Part shown: piece by piece, positions 26,575 through 36,618 of the stretch
How the letters are laid out: each line of letters starts with the position of its first letter
Position numbering within the stretch: position 1 is the stretch's first letter
From: Flavobacteriales bacterium
GTDB lineage: Bacteria; Bacteroidota; Bacteroidia; Flavobacteriales_F; PHOS-HE28
Assembly (NCBI GenBank): GCA_016713865.1
Contig: JADJOG010000009.1
Span: forward strand, 28,264-92,263
Length of the DNA stretch: 64,000 bases
Direction of reading: 5' to 3'
Notes under the pieces: model-generated
Database searches by the model: none
Told to the model about the DNA's origin: nothing
Seen by the model: the letters and a program-made list of their open reading frames with translations, nothing else
Position numbers and translations under genes: made by a program

Positions 26575-27111
26575 TCACCAGGTATATGCGCCGTCGGTGA
26601 GCCAAGTTCCTTGCACCTTCATGGTCTGCTCGATCAGGTCGCGCACGCAACCATCGCCACCGTTCTTGCCGCTGATGAATCGGCTGATGGCCTTGATCTC
26701 CGGCACCGCATCGGCCGGGCAGCAGGGCAGCGCAACGCGTTGCATCACGCGCGTATCGGGCAGGTCGTCGCCCATGTAGGCTGATGCGCTGAGGTCGAGG
26801 CCCTCCTTCACCTTCTGCTCCAGCAGCGCCAGCTTATCGCGCGTGCCCAGATGCACTTCCGTGACGCCGAGGCGCGCGAGGCTGTCGGCCACGCCTTGGC
26901 TGCGACCGCCGCTGATGATGATGATGCGATAGCCCTCCTTGATGGCGTGCTGCACAGCGAAGGCATCGCGCGTGTAGAACGTGCGCACGGGATCCAAACC
27001 GGGGTAGAGCAGCGTGCGGTTGTCCGTGAACACGCCGTCCACGTCGAAGAGGAAGTTGCGGATGCTGGGGAGCAGTTCCTTATAAGTCGATGCCATCGGT
27101 ATCGTGGCCAT
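26575..27111 (-). CDS. HAD phosphatase, KdsC-like
   Basis: Small HAD hydrolase of about 178 residues without a cap domain, the type that dephosphorylates 3-deoxy-manno-octulosonate 8-phosphate. Motif I reads FLFDVDGVFTDN, motif II IIIISGGRS, the Lys region TRDKLALLEQKV and motif IV AYMGDDLPDTRVM. The C-terminal GKNGGDGCVRDLIEQTM is typical for KdsC. The start may be ATG 27111 or 27096; both overlap the end of the DUF2520 gene, which indicates coupled translation. A role in lipopolysaccharide sugar supply is likely, though a different phosphate ester is possible. Confidence 0.9.
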   Translation of the reverse strand: MATIPMASTYKELLPSIRNFLFDVDGVFTDNRTLLYPGLDPVRTFYTRDAFAVQHAIKEGYRIIIISGGRSQGVADSLARLGVTEVHLGTRDKLALLEQKVKEGLDLSASAYMGDDLPDTRVMQRVALPCCPADAVPEIKAISRFISGKNGGDGCVRDLIEQTMKVQGTWLTDGAYTW

Positions 27112-27865
27112 GCGCCTTCAGCACCATGCTGCTCAGTTGCGCGTAGGCGAGGCGAAGGTCGGGTTCGCCCTGCAACAGTTCGAGGTGGCGCTGCACGGAG
27201 CTGATGTCGCCGCGCCGCGCGGGGCCGGTGAGCGCTTCCGCTGGGCCGATGGTGGTGACCTTCTGCGCGGTAAGCTTCCACAGCGGCATGAGCAAGTTGG
27301 GCGGCAGCTTCTCTTGCTTCAGCAGGCGTTGCGCTTCGTGCATGAGGAAGACGGGGAAGTTGCTCGCGAGCACAGCGGTGAGGTGCAGCAGCTCGCGTTG
27401 GCGGTGCGGCAGCTGCAGCACGCTTTGGCTGATGGCGCGCGCAAGGCGCAGGATCGCGGCTTCGGCTTCGGGCGTGCTGCCTTCAACGGCCATGGGCACA
27501 TCGCTCAGGTCGATGGGCGCGCCGTGGCTGAGGGTCTGCACGGGCCAGATCACCGCGCGGTGCGCATGGGGCAGGAGCACATCGATGCCCACCGCGCCGG
27601 CCGTGTGCGCCACCACTGTCTTGCCGGCCGGAATGCGTGCTGCCACCTCGGCGATGCTGTCATCACTTGTTGCGATGATCACGAGGTCGGCTTCCGGTAA
27701 CGGGCGATCGAGGCGGTGCGCCGGACGATCGAGGAAGCGCGCGAGGTCGTTGAGTTTTTCCGGATCGCGGCCGGCAACGCCCGTCAAGGGCAGCTTGGCT
27801 TGCACGATGGCATGGCCCAAGTGGTAGGCCATGCGGCCGGTACCTATCAGCTGGATGGAAGTCAT
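27080..27865 (-). CDS. Rossmann-like and DUF2520 domain protein
   Basis: 261 residues. The N-terminal NAD(P)-binding fold has IQLIGTGRMAYHLG and the conserved ADLVIIATSDDSIAEVA. The middle has HTAGAVGIDVL and IWPVQTLS, and the C-terminal DUF2520 domain has LLHLTAVLASNFPVFLMHEA and GPARRGDISSVQRHL. It looks like a relative of pyrroline-5-carboxylate or hydroxyisobutyrate dehydrogenases, but no substrate is established. It is the first gene of the operon that continues with the KdsC-like, UbiA and Maf genes. A hairpin repeat lies upstream. Confidence 0.92.
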   Translation of the reverse strand: MTSIQLIGTGRMAYHLGHAIVQAKLPLTGVAGRDPEKLNDLARFLDRPAHRLDRPLPEADLVIIATSDDSIAEVAARIPAGKTVVAHTAGAVGIDVLLPHAHRAVIWPVQTLSHGAPIDLSDVPMAVEGSTPEAEAAILRLARAISQSVLQLPHRQRELLHLTAVLASNFPVFLMHEAQRLLKQEKLPPNLLMPLWKLTAQKVTTIGPAEALTGPARRGDISSVQRHLELLQGEPDLRLAYAQLSSMVLKAHGHDTDGIDL

Positions 27866-27897
27866 TCCGTTGTTCTGAAATTTCTTCGTCTGCCGCA

Positions 27898-27927
27898 GGT
27901 AGCGTCGACCCTCCGGGTCGACCTACC
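27898..27927. repeat. REP-like hairpin
   Basis: Left arm GGTAGCGTCGACCC (27898-27911) and right arm GGGTCGACCTACC (27915-27927) pair with a single bulged base around a TCC loop. It sits in the 88-base gap between the ccmF stop side and the DUF2520 start. Compact GTCGAC-centred hairpins of this form are commonly dispersed in bacterial genomes. It could act as a terminator or an mRNA-stabilising element, or be a mobile REP unit. Confidence 0.65.
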
Positions 27928-27953
27928 GAAATTGCTGCCGAAGATCACATTCA

Positions 27954-30761
27954 TCATTTCCCGCGCACACGTTGCCAAACCGCCATGCCGCTGCCCAGTG
28001 CCAGCAGCACGCAGCCGATCCACAGGATGTTGATCCACGGGAACATCAGCGCCTGCATCACCACGAATTCCGATTCGGCCACCTCGATGCCGAGCTTTTC
28101 GCCATCGACCGTTGCCAAGCCGTAGAGCACGCGCAGCGGCGCCACCTCAGCGGCTTTGCCCATCACGGGCTGTCCATCGGCATAGATCACCAGCGGACGG
28201 GCCTCGAACCAGCGGTCGGGTGTGTACAGGTCGCGGATGCGCAGCGCGGCGGCATGCACCGTGAAGCGGTCGCCTAGCATTGCCTTGGTCGCACTATCAC
28301 GCATGATATAGACGCTGTCAATCACCACGAAGCTCGTGGGCGTCACGATGGTATCGCCCACCTGCTTCTCGTACTTCCGCTTCGGCATCCAGGCGTCGTC
28401 GGGCGTAATGGTTCCATTGGGCAGCGTGTCCGGATCCATCGCCATTTCGGCGTAGCGGATGTGCGTGTACAGGTCGCGCGTGAGCCAATGGCGCGTGCTC
28501 GGCTCGGGCACATTGCCGAACTTCTCGTTGAGCTGGATGATCGGCGACAGCGCGAAGAGTTGCTTGCCAGGTCGGGTAGCGCTCCACTCGCGCGCATGCC
28601 AGAGATCTCGCTTGCTGTAGCTCTCCAGTGCTTCCCAGAATTCGGGCTGCTGCTCCAGGAATTGCGGCCCCGCCGTATGCGATACCCGGGCGTGGAAGAG
28701 CGTTCCGCCGATTCGCACCGTATCGCCCTTCGCATAGCTGCGCGGCTCCACGGCGAAGTAGTCCATGTCGTAGTGCAGGTTCACGCCGTCGGGGCGCTTC
28801 GACTTGTAGTGGACATAGAACTCATCCATGCGCACGGTGTCGCCGCGATAGAGCAGGATGTCCTTGTTGTTGCTGAAGCCCTCGTTGAGGAAGCGCAGGT
28901 CCATGCTGCGCGTGTTCTGGCTCACTTCCACCTTGCGGCTCGTGCTCACTAGCGCACCCAGCAACACCAGTGCGAAGCCGGTGTGCGCGATGCTCGGTCC
29001 GGCATTCTTCAAGCGGCCTTTGAGCGCCGAGCGGATGTAGTCGATGTTGGCGATGGCCGCGAAGGCCGTGGTGAAGAACATGAAGCCCAGTTGCAACTCG
29101 CGCAAGCTGTAGCCCAAAAGCGTGATGCCCACTGCCGCAATGATCACACTCAGCACGAAGGCGATGCTGATCTGCTTAACGAAGCGCGAGAACTCGTCCT
29201 TCTTCCAACGCAAGTATTGCGTGACCGCCACCAGCAGCGATACGATGATGGCGAAGGGCACCTGCCAGCGGTTGTAGTGCGCGATGGCCTCGCTCGGCGT
29301 TGATAATCCTTCGTTGCCAAGCTTCGAAAGGCCCTCCCATCCGAGGCTCTGGCCCATGCTGGTGAAGAAGCCTTTGAATGGCGTGAGCAGGATGTTGGTG
29401 ACGGGGATGCTGGTGCTGAAGGTGATCTGCACGGCGCTGAGCAGCAAGACGAGCGCGCCGATGAAGAGCCAGAACTCGCGGCTCCACAAGGCCTCTTCGG
29501 GGTCGTTGGTGTTGAAGCCCTTGCGGTACGACTGGATGAGATGGATGAAGGTGAGCAGGCCGAAGAGCAGGATGGCTTCCACCTCGATGGCGAAGGCCAG
29601 GCCGATGATGAGCAGCACAATGGAGAGAAGGACGTAGGTCCAACGCTGCCTCTTATCCGGGTGAAGCAGTGACGCACTGATGCCGATGAAGATGAGCAGG
29701 AAGCGCACGAGCGCGGGCAGCATGCCATCGCCGGTGAAGCTGTGTACGCTGGTATCGCCGAGCACGCCGCTGCGTGTTAGGAAGGTGCTGTACAGGACGA
29801 GGATGAATGTGATGAGCGTGAGCGTAAGCGCGCTGAAGAGCGAAGTCTCTTTGCGCTTGTTCACAAGCATGAGGTGACCCGCGCCCACGAGCGTGATCCA
29901 CGGAACGAGTGATGCATTCTCCACCGGATCCCATGCCCAGAATCCACCGAAGCTGAGCGCCTCATAGGCCCACGCACCACCCATGAGGATGCCAGTGCCC
30001 AGCACCATCACACCGAAGAAGGTCCACGGTAATGCAGGCGCCATCCAAGCACTGCGCTCGTTGCGCCAGAGGCCGGCGATGGCATAAGCGAAAGGCACCA
30101 AGGTGGCGGCGAAGCCCAGGAAGAGCGTTGGCGGATGGATCACCATCCAATAGTTCTGCAGCAAGGGGTTGAGGCCGCGGCCATCCTTGAACTCACCGAT
30201 GACGGAGAGGTAGGAGGGCATCTGAGTCCATGGCAGGCCGAGGTTCTCCGGCAGCTCGCGGATCAGCAGGAAAGGGCTGCTGCCCAGTTTCCAATCGCCC
30301 ACATAGAGGCCGATGAGCATGAAGGCCAGGAAGACCTGCACCAAAGCGAACACCGCCATGACATGCGGCTCCCAATTCTTCGCACGCGAGATGAGGATGT
30401 TCCCCAGCACCACATGCCAAAAGGTCCAGAGCAGGAAGCTGCCCTCTTGCCCTTCCCAGAAGCAGCTGGCGATGTACTTCATCGGCATCTGGAGGTTGCT
30501 GTGCTTCCACACGTAGTCGAACTCGAACCAGTGGTTGAACAGCATGATGAAGAGCAGCGACACGATGCCGAGCACGGCAACGCTGTGCGCACGGAAGCCC
30601 AAGCGGCCGAGACGCGTCCATGCCGCATCCATCCGCTCGGCTCCGAGGAAATAGGCGATGGTGCTGAGCGCGGCGGCAACCAGTGAGATCAGCGTGAGCG
30701 CGTGACCGAGTTGCCCTGCCCAGGCGTGCTCTCCGATGTATGCGATGGGGCTATTGTTCAA
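27954..30761 (-). CDS. ccmF: Cytochrome c maturation heme lyase CcmF/CcsA type
   Basis: Large polytopic membrane protein of 935 residues that ligates heme to apocytochrome c. The heme-handling WWD signature is GGFWAWDPVENASLVPW near residue 275. Conserved His-bearing loops include NYWMVIHPPTLFLGFA. A large periplasmic domain follows about 14 membrane helices, and the last helix is near the C-terminus (FPWINILWIGCVLLALGSGM). The frame is intact from ATG 30761. It is the last gene of a ccmBCDEF run. The gap to ccmE is 46 bases. Confidence 0.92.
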   Translation of the reverse strand: MNNSPIAYIGEHAWAGQLGHALTLISLVAAALSTIAYFLGAERMDAAWTRLGRLGFRAHSVAVLGIVSLLFIMLFNHWFEFDYVWKHSNLQMPMKYIASCFWEGQEGSFLLWTFWHVVLGNILISRAKNWEPHVMAVFALVQVFLAFMLIGLYVGDWKLGSSPFLLIRELPENLGLPWTQMPSYLSVIGEFKDGRGLNPLLQNYWMVIHPPTLFLGFAATLVPFAYAIAGLWRNERSAWMAPALPWTFFGVMVLGTGILMGGAWAYEALSFGGFWAWDPVENASLVPWITLVGAGHLMLVNKRKETSLFSALTLTLITFILVLYSTFLTRSGVLGDTSVHSFTGDGMLPALVRFLLIFIGISASLLHPDKRQRWTYVLLSIVLLIIGLAFAIEVEAILLFGLLTFIHLIQSYRKGFNTNDPEEALWSREFWLFIGALVLLLSAVQITFSTSIPVTNILLTPFKGFFTSMGQSLGWEGLSKLGNEGLSTPSEAIAHYNRWQVPFAIIVSLLVAVTQYLRWKKDEFSRFVKQISIAFVLSVIIAAVGITLLGYSLRELQLGFMFFTTAFAAIANIDYIRSALKGRLKNAGPSIAHTGFALVLLGALVSTSRKVEVSQNTRSMDLRFLNEGFSNNKDILLYRGDTVRMDEFYVHYKSKRPDGVNLHYDMDYFAVEPRSYAKGDTVRIGGTLFHARVSHTAGPQFLEQQPEFWEALESYSKRDLWHAREWSATRPGKQLFALSPIIQLNEKFGNVPEPSTRHWLTRDLYTHIRYAEMAMDPDTLPNGTITPDDAWMPKRKYEKQVGDTIVTPTSFVVIDSVYIMRDSATKAMLGDRFTVHAAALRIRDLYTPDRWFEARPLVIYADGQPVMGKAAEVAPLRVLYGLATVDGEKLGIEVAESEFVVMQALMFPWINILWIGCVLLALGSGMAVWQRVRGK

Positions 30762-30807
30762 TGTTCACTTGTGGTTAGCGGCCGATGGGACGTCGGCCGG
30801 ACAACGC

Positions 30808-31206
30808 TCAACCCTCAACCTGCCCCATCTGCTGCATCTCGTTGTACTTGCTCGGGCACTTCATCAGCATGTCGTGCGCGACGAACTCGCCTGTTGCATT
30901 CACGTGCCCCGTGAGCACGATGCTCTCCGAGCGCTCGAAGTCATAGGGCTTTGCTTTCGCCAAGCGCACCCGGCATGTCTCGCCGTTGTCATCAACCAGC
31001 GTGAAGGTGGTGAGGTTCGCGTCAATGATGGGCTCGTATTCCACCGGCGCGCTCTTGTCCAAGTAGCCCTTCACCTTGAATTCCTTGCCGGGCTTCGCCT
31101 TCGCTTCCGCGAGGTCCACGAAGGTGCTGCTGTCGGCCAATGTGGCGATGAAGGCCGCCATGGCCACGGCGATGAGCACGAGTGCGATGATGTGTGAGCG
31201 TTTCAT
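30808..31206 (-). CDS. ccmE: Cytochrome c maturation heme chaperone
   Basis: Periplasmic heme chaperone anchored by one N-terminal helix (IIALVLIAVAMAAFIATL). 132 residues from ATG 31206. The OB-fold part shows GKEFKVKGYLDKSAP and FTLVDDNGETCRVR. The C-terminal heme-binding segment reads EFVAHDMLMKCPSKY, with the conserved His that carries heme covalently in the family. Its ATG overlaps the stop of ccmD by four bases. It receives heme delivered with CcmC and passes it to CcmF. Confidence 0.92.
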   Translation of the reverse strand: MKRSHIIALVLIAVAMAAFIATLADSSTFVDLAEAKAKPGKEFKVKGYLDKSAPVEYEPIIDANLTTFTLVDDNGETCRVRLAKAKPYDFERSESIVLTGHVNATGEFVAHDMLMKCPSKYNEMQQMGQVEG

Positions 31207-31430
31207 GGCTTGATGCGCTTCTCCATGCGCGCGATGCGGCGGTCCTGCTGGAAGAGCCAGCCCGCCAGTCCGAGGAGGATCACGGATACCACCGCGATCA
31301 CCGTGTTGATCTTGCCGCTGCCGTAGAGCGTGTCCACGAGCCAGTCGGGATTGCCCTGTGCCGAAGCGAGCACCGGTGCAAGCCATGCCGCAACGAGCGC
31401 CTTCAACCTAACGAAGCGATGATTGCTCAT
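31203..31430 (-). CDS. ccmD: CcmD family protein
   Basis: 75-residue single-pass membrane protein. It has a leader-like N-terminus, the helix INTVIAVVSVILLGLAGWLF and the basic end QQDRRIARMEKRIKP, which matches small CcmD proteins of Bacteroidota. CcmD holds CcmC and CcmE together during heme transfer. It overlaps the end of ccmC by 23 bases and the start of ccmE by 4, so the trio is tightly coupled. Small size alone makes family assignment less certain, but the location settles it. Confidence 0.85.
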   Translation of the reverse strand: MSNHRFVRLKALVAAWLAPVLASAQGNPDWLVDTLYGSGKINTVIAVVSVILLGLAGWLFQQDRRIARMEKRIKP

Positions 31431-32426
31431 GATGGAGTTGGATGCGCGCCATGCGGTAGCGCAGGTTCAGCAGCCATGCACCGATGCCCATCCAGCCGAG
31501 CACGGCGGCATAGAACACGGGGCGCAAGCTGCTATCGAGGTCGTATTGGCTGAACGCGGGATTGCCGCCGCTGCCGGGATGCAGCGTATCGTTCATGCGT
31601 GGCAGCGCCATGATGAAGAGCTGCATGAGCACATAGGCGAAGATGTTGTAGATGGCCGCAAGGCGTGCGCGTTTCGCTGGATCGTGCACGCTGCCGCGCA
31701 GCACCAGATATGCGAGGTAGATCAGCACCGTTACCGCCGCGCCGTTCAGCTTGGCATCGTTCGTCCACCAGCCGCCCCAGGTGGCGCGCGCCCAGATGCT
31801 GCCGGTGATGAGCCCCATGAAGGCGAAGAGCAGGCTCACGTTCACTGCTTGCACAGCACCGCGATCGTGCAGCTCGCGCCCTTTGCGCAGCACCAGGATG
31901 CTGAAGACCAGCGAAACGGTCTGCAGCATGATCATCGTGAACCACATGGGCACGTGGAAGTTGAGGTTGCGGATGCTCTCATAGAGCAGCGAGCGGTTGG
32001 GGAACACGTAACCCGTGCGTCCGGTTGGCTTAGGTGGTTCCGACAGGCCGGTTTTAGCGCCAGACTCCTTTTGGGGATTGTAGAACGCATCATACAGCCG
32101 CAACAGGCCCTCGTCAGTGACCACAATCAAATCGGTCATATCCTCGCGCAAGCCCTCCGGCACGCGAATACGGGCGGTGAGGTGCAGATCATCGCGCACA
32201 ACAACACGGCCGGCCTCAGCATATTGACCGCCATTCTCGACGTAAACCCGAGGCACACCTTTGGTGAAATGGGTGGCGTAGCCTGTTACTTCAATCGCAT
32301 TGCCACCTGCATTCAGGTTGCTGGCGCGGCATTCGCGATGGCAGGCGCCAAGGGCGTACGGAGAGCAACGATGGAAGCCGTGAGCACAAGGGCCACTGCT
32401 AGGAATTTCCACCACCACTGCTTCAT
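31408..32426 (-). pseudogene. ccmC: Cytochrome c assembly protein CcmC with extracytoplasmic N-terminal domain, one frameshift
   Basis: Heme-handling membrane protein of the CcmC/CcsA family. From ATG 32426 a leader helix (KQWWWKFLAVALVLTASIVA) is followed by a beta-rich domain of about 130 residues (VPRVYVENGGQYAEAGRVVV ...). Six membrane helices follow, with the WWD signature TWGGWWTNDAKLNGAAV and conserved HVPMWF and MNDTLHPGSGGNPAF. One indel near 32320 separates the leader from the rest. The extra N-terminal domain is usual in Bacteroidota. As written, the downstream part is in frame with ccmB and looks like a 650-residue fusion; restoring both frames gives two separate genes. Confidence 0.9.
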
Positions 32427-32428
32427 TT

Positions 32429-33090
32429 TCAATCGCGCCAAAGGTACGGGAACAGCATCCAGGCCAATGTGATGGCGAGCACATCGATGGCCGCGATGGC
32501 GCCGAAGTAGAGGCTCGTTTCGGCCCAAGGCGCGGCATTGAGTGCGAGTTGGCTGGCCCGTAGCAACGCGAGCAGCAGCGGGAGCACGATAGGAACCCGA
32601 GGATGGCCATGAGGCCGATGCCGTTGCCCGCGCGTGCCGCGATGGCTGCTATGAGCGTGAGCACCGCCGCGAAGCCCACGCCACCGAGCGCCACCGCCAC
32701 GATGAATTGCAGCACATCTGCATCGGCGAGCGGCGCGCTGCCCAAGAAGAGCGCATAGAAGGCCAGGCTCAGCAGGCAGAGCGCGCCCATAGTGGCCGCG
32801 CCATAGAGCGCCCGCGCCAGCACCACGCTTCGCGGATGCGCCAAGGTGTAGAGGTAGAGCTGTCGTCCGGCATCCTCGCGCTGGAAGGCGCGCGCCAGAG
32901 CATTGAAGGCCGCGAAGAGCTGGATGATCCAGAAAAGCGCGAGCCACGAAGAGGCATTGAGGCTGTCGCGCACCGCGAGGTGGGCCACATACACCGCGCT
33001 GACCACATACAGCAGCATGCCACCCCAAGCCGCGCGCTGGCGCAGGTCGAGTGCGGTCTCGAGCTTCAGCAGATGGAGCACCTCGCGCAT
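32429..33090 (-). pseudogene. ccmB: Heme exporter membrane subunit CcmB, one frameshift
   Basis: Membrane component of the CcmAB ABC transporter that serves cytochrome c maturation. From ATG 33090 (MREVLHLLKLETALDLRQRA) it has about six hydrophobic helices, for example MGALCLLSLAFYALFLG and VALGGVGFAAVLTLIAAIAA. The frame shifts near 32595. The correct continuation PIVLPLLLALLRASQLALNA ends VLAITLAWMLFPYLWRD at 32429, two bases before the ccmC ATG. The ATPase partner CcmA is not adjacent; the ABC ATPase at 57093 is a candidate. It is divergent from a DUF2214 gene across 33 bases. Confidence 0.88.
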
Positions 33091-33096
33091 GGCGGC

Positions 33097-33110
33097 GCAA
33101 GGTACCTTGG
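33097..33110. promoter_or_regulatory. Palindromic divergent promoter region, ccmB / DUF2214
   Basis: The perfect palindrome CAAGGTACCTTG (33098-33109) lies in the 33-base gap between two divergent start codons. It yields TACCTTG on both strands, that is, overlapping -7-like boxes facing outward. They lie 13 bases from the plus ATG (33124) and 6 bases from the minus ATG (33090). Only one polymerase could occupy it at a time. Confidence 0.45.
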
Positions 33111-33123
33111 TCCGCAACGCCAC

Positions 33124-33570
33124 ATGCTTCCCATTCGATTCCTGCTTGCCGTTGCGCATCTGTTCGCGCTGGCCATCGGCATCTCCGCTGTTTATGCGCG
33201 CGGCCGCGCGCTGCGGCATGTGCGGTCCACTGCCGACCTGCATTCCGTTTTCCATGCGGACAATTGGTATGGTGTAGCAGCGCTCTTGTGGATAGCCACT
33301 GGCTTGTGGCGCGCATTCGGTGGCGTTGAGAAGGGTGCCGACTACTACTTGGGCAGCCATTGGTTCATGGGCAAGCTGGGCCTTTTCGGCATCGTACTGC
33401 TGCTTGAGCTGCTACCCATGATCACGCTCATCCGTTGGCGTCGAGTGCTAAAAAGAGGCATGCCGATCGAGCTGAACCGCACGTCATTGTTGGCCAAATT
33501 GAGTTTCGCGCAAGTGCCGCTGCTCCTCCTCATGGTGCTCATGGCTGCGGCCATGGCCAGGGGGTTCTGA
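33124..33570 (+). CDS. DUF2214 family membrane protein
   Basis: 148 residues with four hydrophobic helices: FLLAVAHLFALAIGISAVYA, WYGVAALLWIATGLWRAFGG, LGLFGIVLLLELLPMITLIR and PLLLLMVLMAAAMARGF. Conserved family features are the early AHLF His and ADYYLGSHWFMGKLGLF. The family is of unknown function, probably in the inner membrane. The start ATG 33124 leaves only a 33-base divergent gap to ccmB. A TonB receptor gene follows after 35 bases. Confidence 0.85.
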   Translation: MLPIRFLLAVAHLFALAIGISAVYARGRALRHVRSTADLHSVFHADNWYGVAALLWIATGLWRAFGGVEKGADYYLGSHWFMGKLGLFGIVLLLELLPMITLIRWRRVLKRGMPIELNRTSLLAKLSFAQVPLLLLMVLMAAAMARGF

Positions 33571-33605
33571 ACGTCCTTCTATCTTCCCGCCGCAACCCGC
33601 AACGC

Positions 33606-36528
33606 ATGCCCGCAATGTGCTCGCTTCTCCGTCGGCTATTCGCCGTGCTCCTCCCCTGTTGTTGTCTGGCTGGCGCTGCTCAGGCGCAGCAATACAAACT
33701 GCGTGGGGTGATCACCGACAGCAACACCGGCGAGACCCTCATAGGCGCCAACGTGATCCTGAAAGGCACCACGGTAGGCGCAACCACCGACATCGATGGT
33801 CGATTCGAGCTTCGCGTGAATGAACTGCCGCCCTACACGCTGGTGGTGAGCTTCATGGGCTACCAGCCCTTGGAACTGGAAGTGAAGAGCCTGGACAAAG
33901 AACTCCGGCTGAAGCTGAGCACTGATCAGGTGTTGCTGAAGGAAGCCGAAGTAGTGGGCAGCCGGATCAGCGAGAAGCAGAAGCTGGCGCCGCTCACCGT
34001 GGAGAGCATGGATGTGATCGCCATTCGCGAAGCGCCCAGCGGCGATTTCTACGAGAGCCTCGGAACACTGAAGGGCGTTGACATGACCGCTGCGAGCATG
34101 GGCTTCAAGGTGATCAACACACGGGGCTTCAACAGCACCAGTCCCGTGCGCTCCTTACAGCTGATCGACGGCGTGGACAACCAAAGCCCAGGGCCTCAAC
34201 TTCTCGCTGGGCAACTTCCTTGGCGCGAGCGATCTTGATGTGATGAAAGTGGATGCGATCGCTGGAGCGAGCACCGCCTATTTCGGCCCTGGCGCTTTCA
34301 ATGGCGTGATCAACATGACCACCAAGAGCCCGTGGGCATTCCCCGGGCTGAGCGTGAGCGCGAAAGGCGGAGAGCGCGGGCTGCTCGAAGGAGCGGTCGC
34401 TGGGCTCAGGTGTTCAAGGACAAGGACGGCAAGCAGCGCTTCGCATACAAGCTGAACGTTTTCGGAATGCGCGCGGAGGATTGGTACGCTCAGGATTACG
34501 GCCCTACAAGCGATTCGCCCACGGGCATCCGGAATCCCGGGCGTTACGATGGCGTGAACATCTACGGCGATGAGAACGTGACGGTGAACAACGACTTCAG
34601 CAACAACCTCTTCGACCGGCGCACCTATCCCGGCCTCGGCTTGTTCCTGCGCCCCGGCTATCAGGAATCCGACTTGGTCGATTACGGCACCAATAACCTG
34701 AAGGCAGGACTCTCGCTGCACTACAAGGTGAAGGACAGCCTGGAGTTGATCGCATCGAGCAATTACAGCCGCGGAAGCACGGTGTACCAAGGCGAGAACC
34801 GCTACCGCTTGGAGAATGTGCAGTTCTATCAGCATAAGCTCGAACTGCGCAAAGAGGGCACCTGGTTCGTGCGCGGCTACCTCACTGCCGAGGATGCCGG
34901 CGACACCTACGACATCTTCACAACTGGGGTGCGCCTGCAAGAAGCCTCGGGCCTCACTCGCGAATGGAACATCCGCTACTTCACGCTTTGGGAGACGTAC
35001 ATCAAGCCGCAGTTCATCGCAACCAGGCCGGGCTACCTTACGACGCAGCAAGCCCAGCAACAGAGCATCACCACGCAAGAGGGCTACGACGAATACCTGA
35101 CCGGTTTCGTGAACGCCAACCTCGACTTCTTCACTGCGCTGCACCAGTTCGCCGCCGATAGCATCAACCGGCAGAGCACCGGGCTCATCTCGCCCGCGTA
35201 CGTGGTGGGAACCGAGCGTTTCCAGGAGAAGCTCGAAGAGATCCGGAGCAAGCGCTTCACCGATAATGGCTCGCTCTTCTTCGATCGCAGCAGGCTCGCG
35301 CACACCATGGGCGAGTACCGGTTCAAACCCGCCTTCGCCGAAGTGATCGTTGGCGGGAGCTTCAGGCAATACATGCCCAACAGCGCGGGCACTATCTTCC
35401 GCGACACGGGCGATGTGGCGATCCGCAACCGTGAATTCGGCCTGTACACCGGCTTTGGAGAAGAAGCTCTTGGAGGATCGCATGAAGGCCACCGTAACCC
35501 TGCGCATGGACAAGAACCAGAACTTCGATGCGCTCTTCTCCCCTGCCGCCAACCTGGTTTACACACCAAGGCAGGACCGCACCTTCCGCGTGAGCTTCAG
35601 CAGCGCCATACGGAACCCCACCCTGGCGGACCAATACCTCTATTACAATGTGGGCCGCGCAATTCTGCTGGGCAATGTGGAAGGGCAATTCGAGGCGGGC
35701 AACGACAGCCTGATCACCATTGAGAGCTTCAACAACTATCGCTCCTCGCCTTCGCTGCTGGAAGGACTTTCGAAGCTCGAGTACTTCAACGTTGATCGGC
35801 TGCGCCCGGAGCAGGTGCGCACCATCGAGGTGGGCTATCGCGGAACGCACGCCGAGAAATTCTACATCGATGCCAGCGCATATCACAGTTGGTACACCGA
35901 CTTCATCGGATACATCGTTGGCTTAAGTGCGCGCTTTGACAACCCAGTGGCGCCCGGATTCCCTGTGGGCGGCATCCAAGCCTATCGCTTGGCAGCGAAC
36001 GCCACGGCACTGGTGCGCACGCAAGGCGTCAACATCGGCGGCAGCTACTTCCGCAAGCGCATGACCTATGGCATCAACTACAGCTACAACCAGCTGGTCT
36101 CCGGCGAAGGCGACCCGATCATCCCTGCATTCAACACGCCGCAGAACAAATTCAACCTCAGCTTCACCGGGCACGACATGAAGGTGCCTTTCACGGGCAA
36201 GCCCAACCTCGGCTTCGGCATCAACTGGAAATTCGTGGAGGGTTTCACCTTCACAGGGTCGCCGCAATTCACCGGCCCCATTCCCAGCTACGACATGATC
36301 GATGCCCAAGTGAACGTGAAGTTCCCCGCGCAGCATATCACCGTGAAGATGGGAGGCAGCAACCTGCTCGGGCTGGTGCCCTTCTTCGATGTGGCAGAGG
36401 AAGGCAGCTTTTCCATCCGGGAGCGGGCCGAACGCGCCTTCGACAACCGGGTGCGGATGGTTTATGGGGGTCCTTTCGTAGGTCGGCTGGCCTATGTGCA
36501 ACTGATCTACGAGCTGGATAAGCGCTGA
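33606..36528 (+). pseudogene. TonB-dependent outer-membrane receptor, three frameshifts
   Basis: Outer-membrane beta-barrel importer powered by TonB. The signal peptide is followed by a carboxypeptidase-like domain (YKLRGVITDSNTGETLIGAN ... TTDIDGRFELRV). A plug domain comes next (VINTRGFNSTSPVRSLQLID ... GASTAYFGPGAFNGVINMTT), then a long barrel ending in an aromatic-poor YVQLIYELDKR. Indels near 34190, 34400 and 35455 break the frame; the three pieces join smoothly to about 974 residues. The substrate is not clear: no partner SusD gene is present, so siderophore, vitamin or peptide uptake is as likely as glycan. A TATCTTCC box at 33580 resembles the local -7 element. Confidence 0.9.
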
Positions 36529-36596
36529 TCGGCGGGCTTCGCCAACGTCTTGTGGATAGTTCGGCGAAGCGTGTCGCCGCCAATCGTGCGGGCTGC

Positions 36597-36604
36597 TACC
36601 TTCG
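36597..36604 (+). promoter_or_regulatory. Candidate -7 box (TACCTTCG) for the T9SS hydrolase-fold gene
   Basis: TACCTTCG lies 14 bases before ATG 36619 and 23 before ATG 36628. It is one base off TAnnTTTG and identical to boxes ahead of the SlyD-like and lpxC genes. Confidence 0.45.
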
Positions 36605-36618
36605 GCGCTCATAAACCC

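Noticed and set aside
31408..33360. A 650-residue ccmB-ccmC fusion frame
   Set aside because: CcmB has its proper C-terminus in another frame ending at 32429, and CcmC has its own leader from ATG 32426. The long frame arises from two separate indels.
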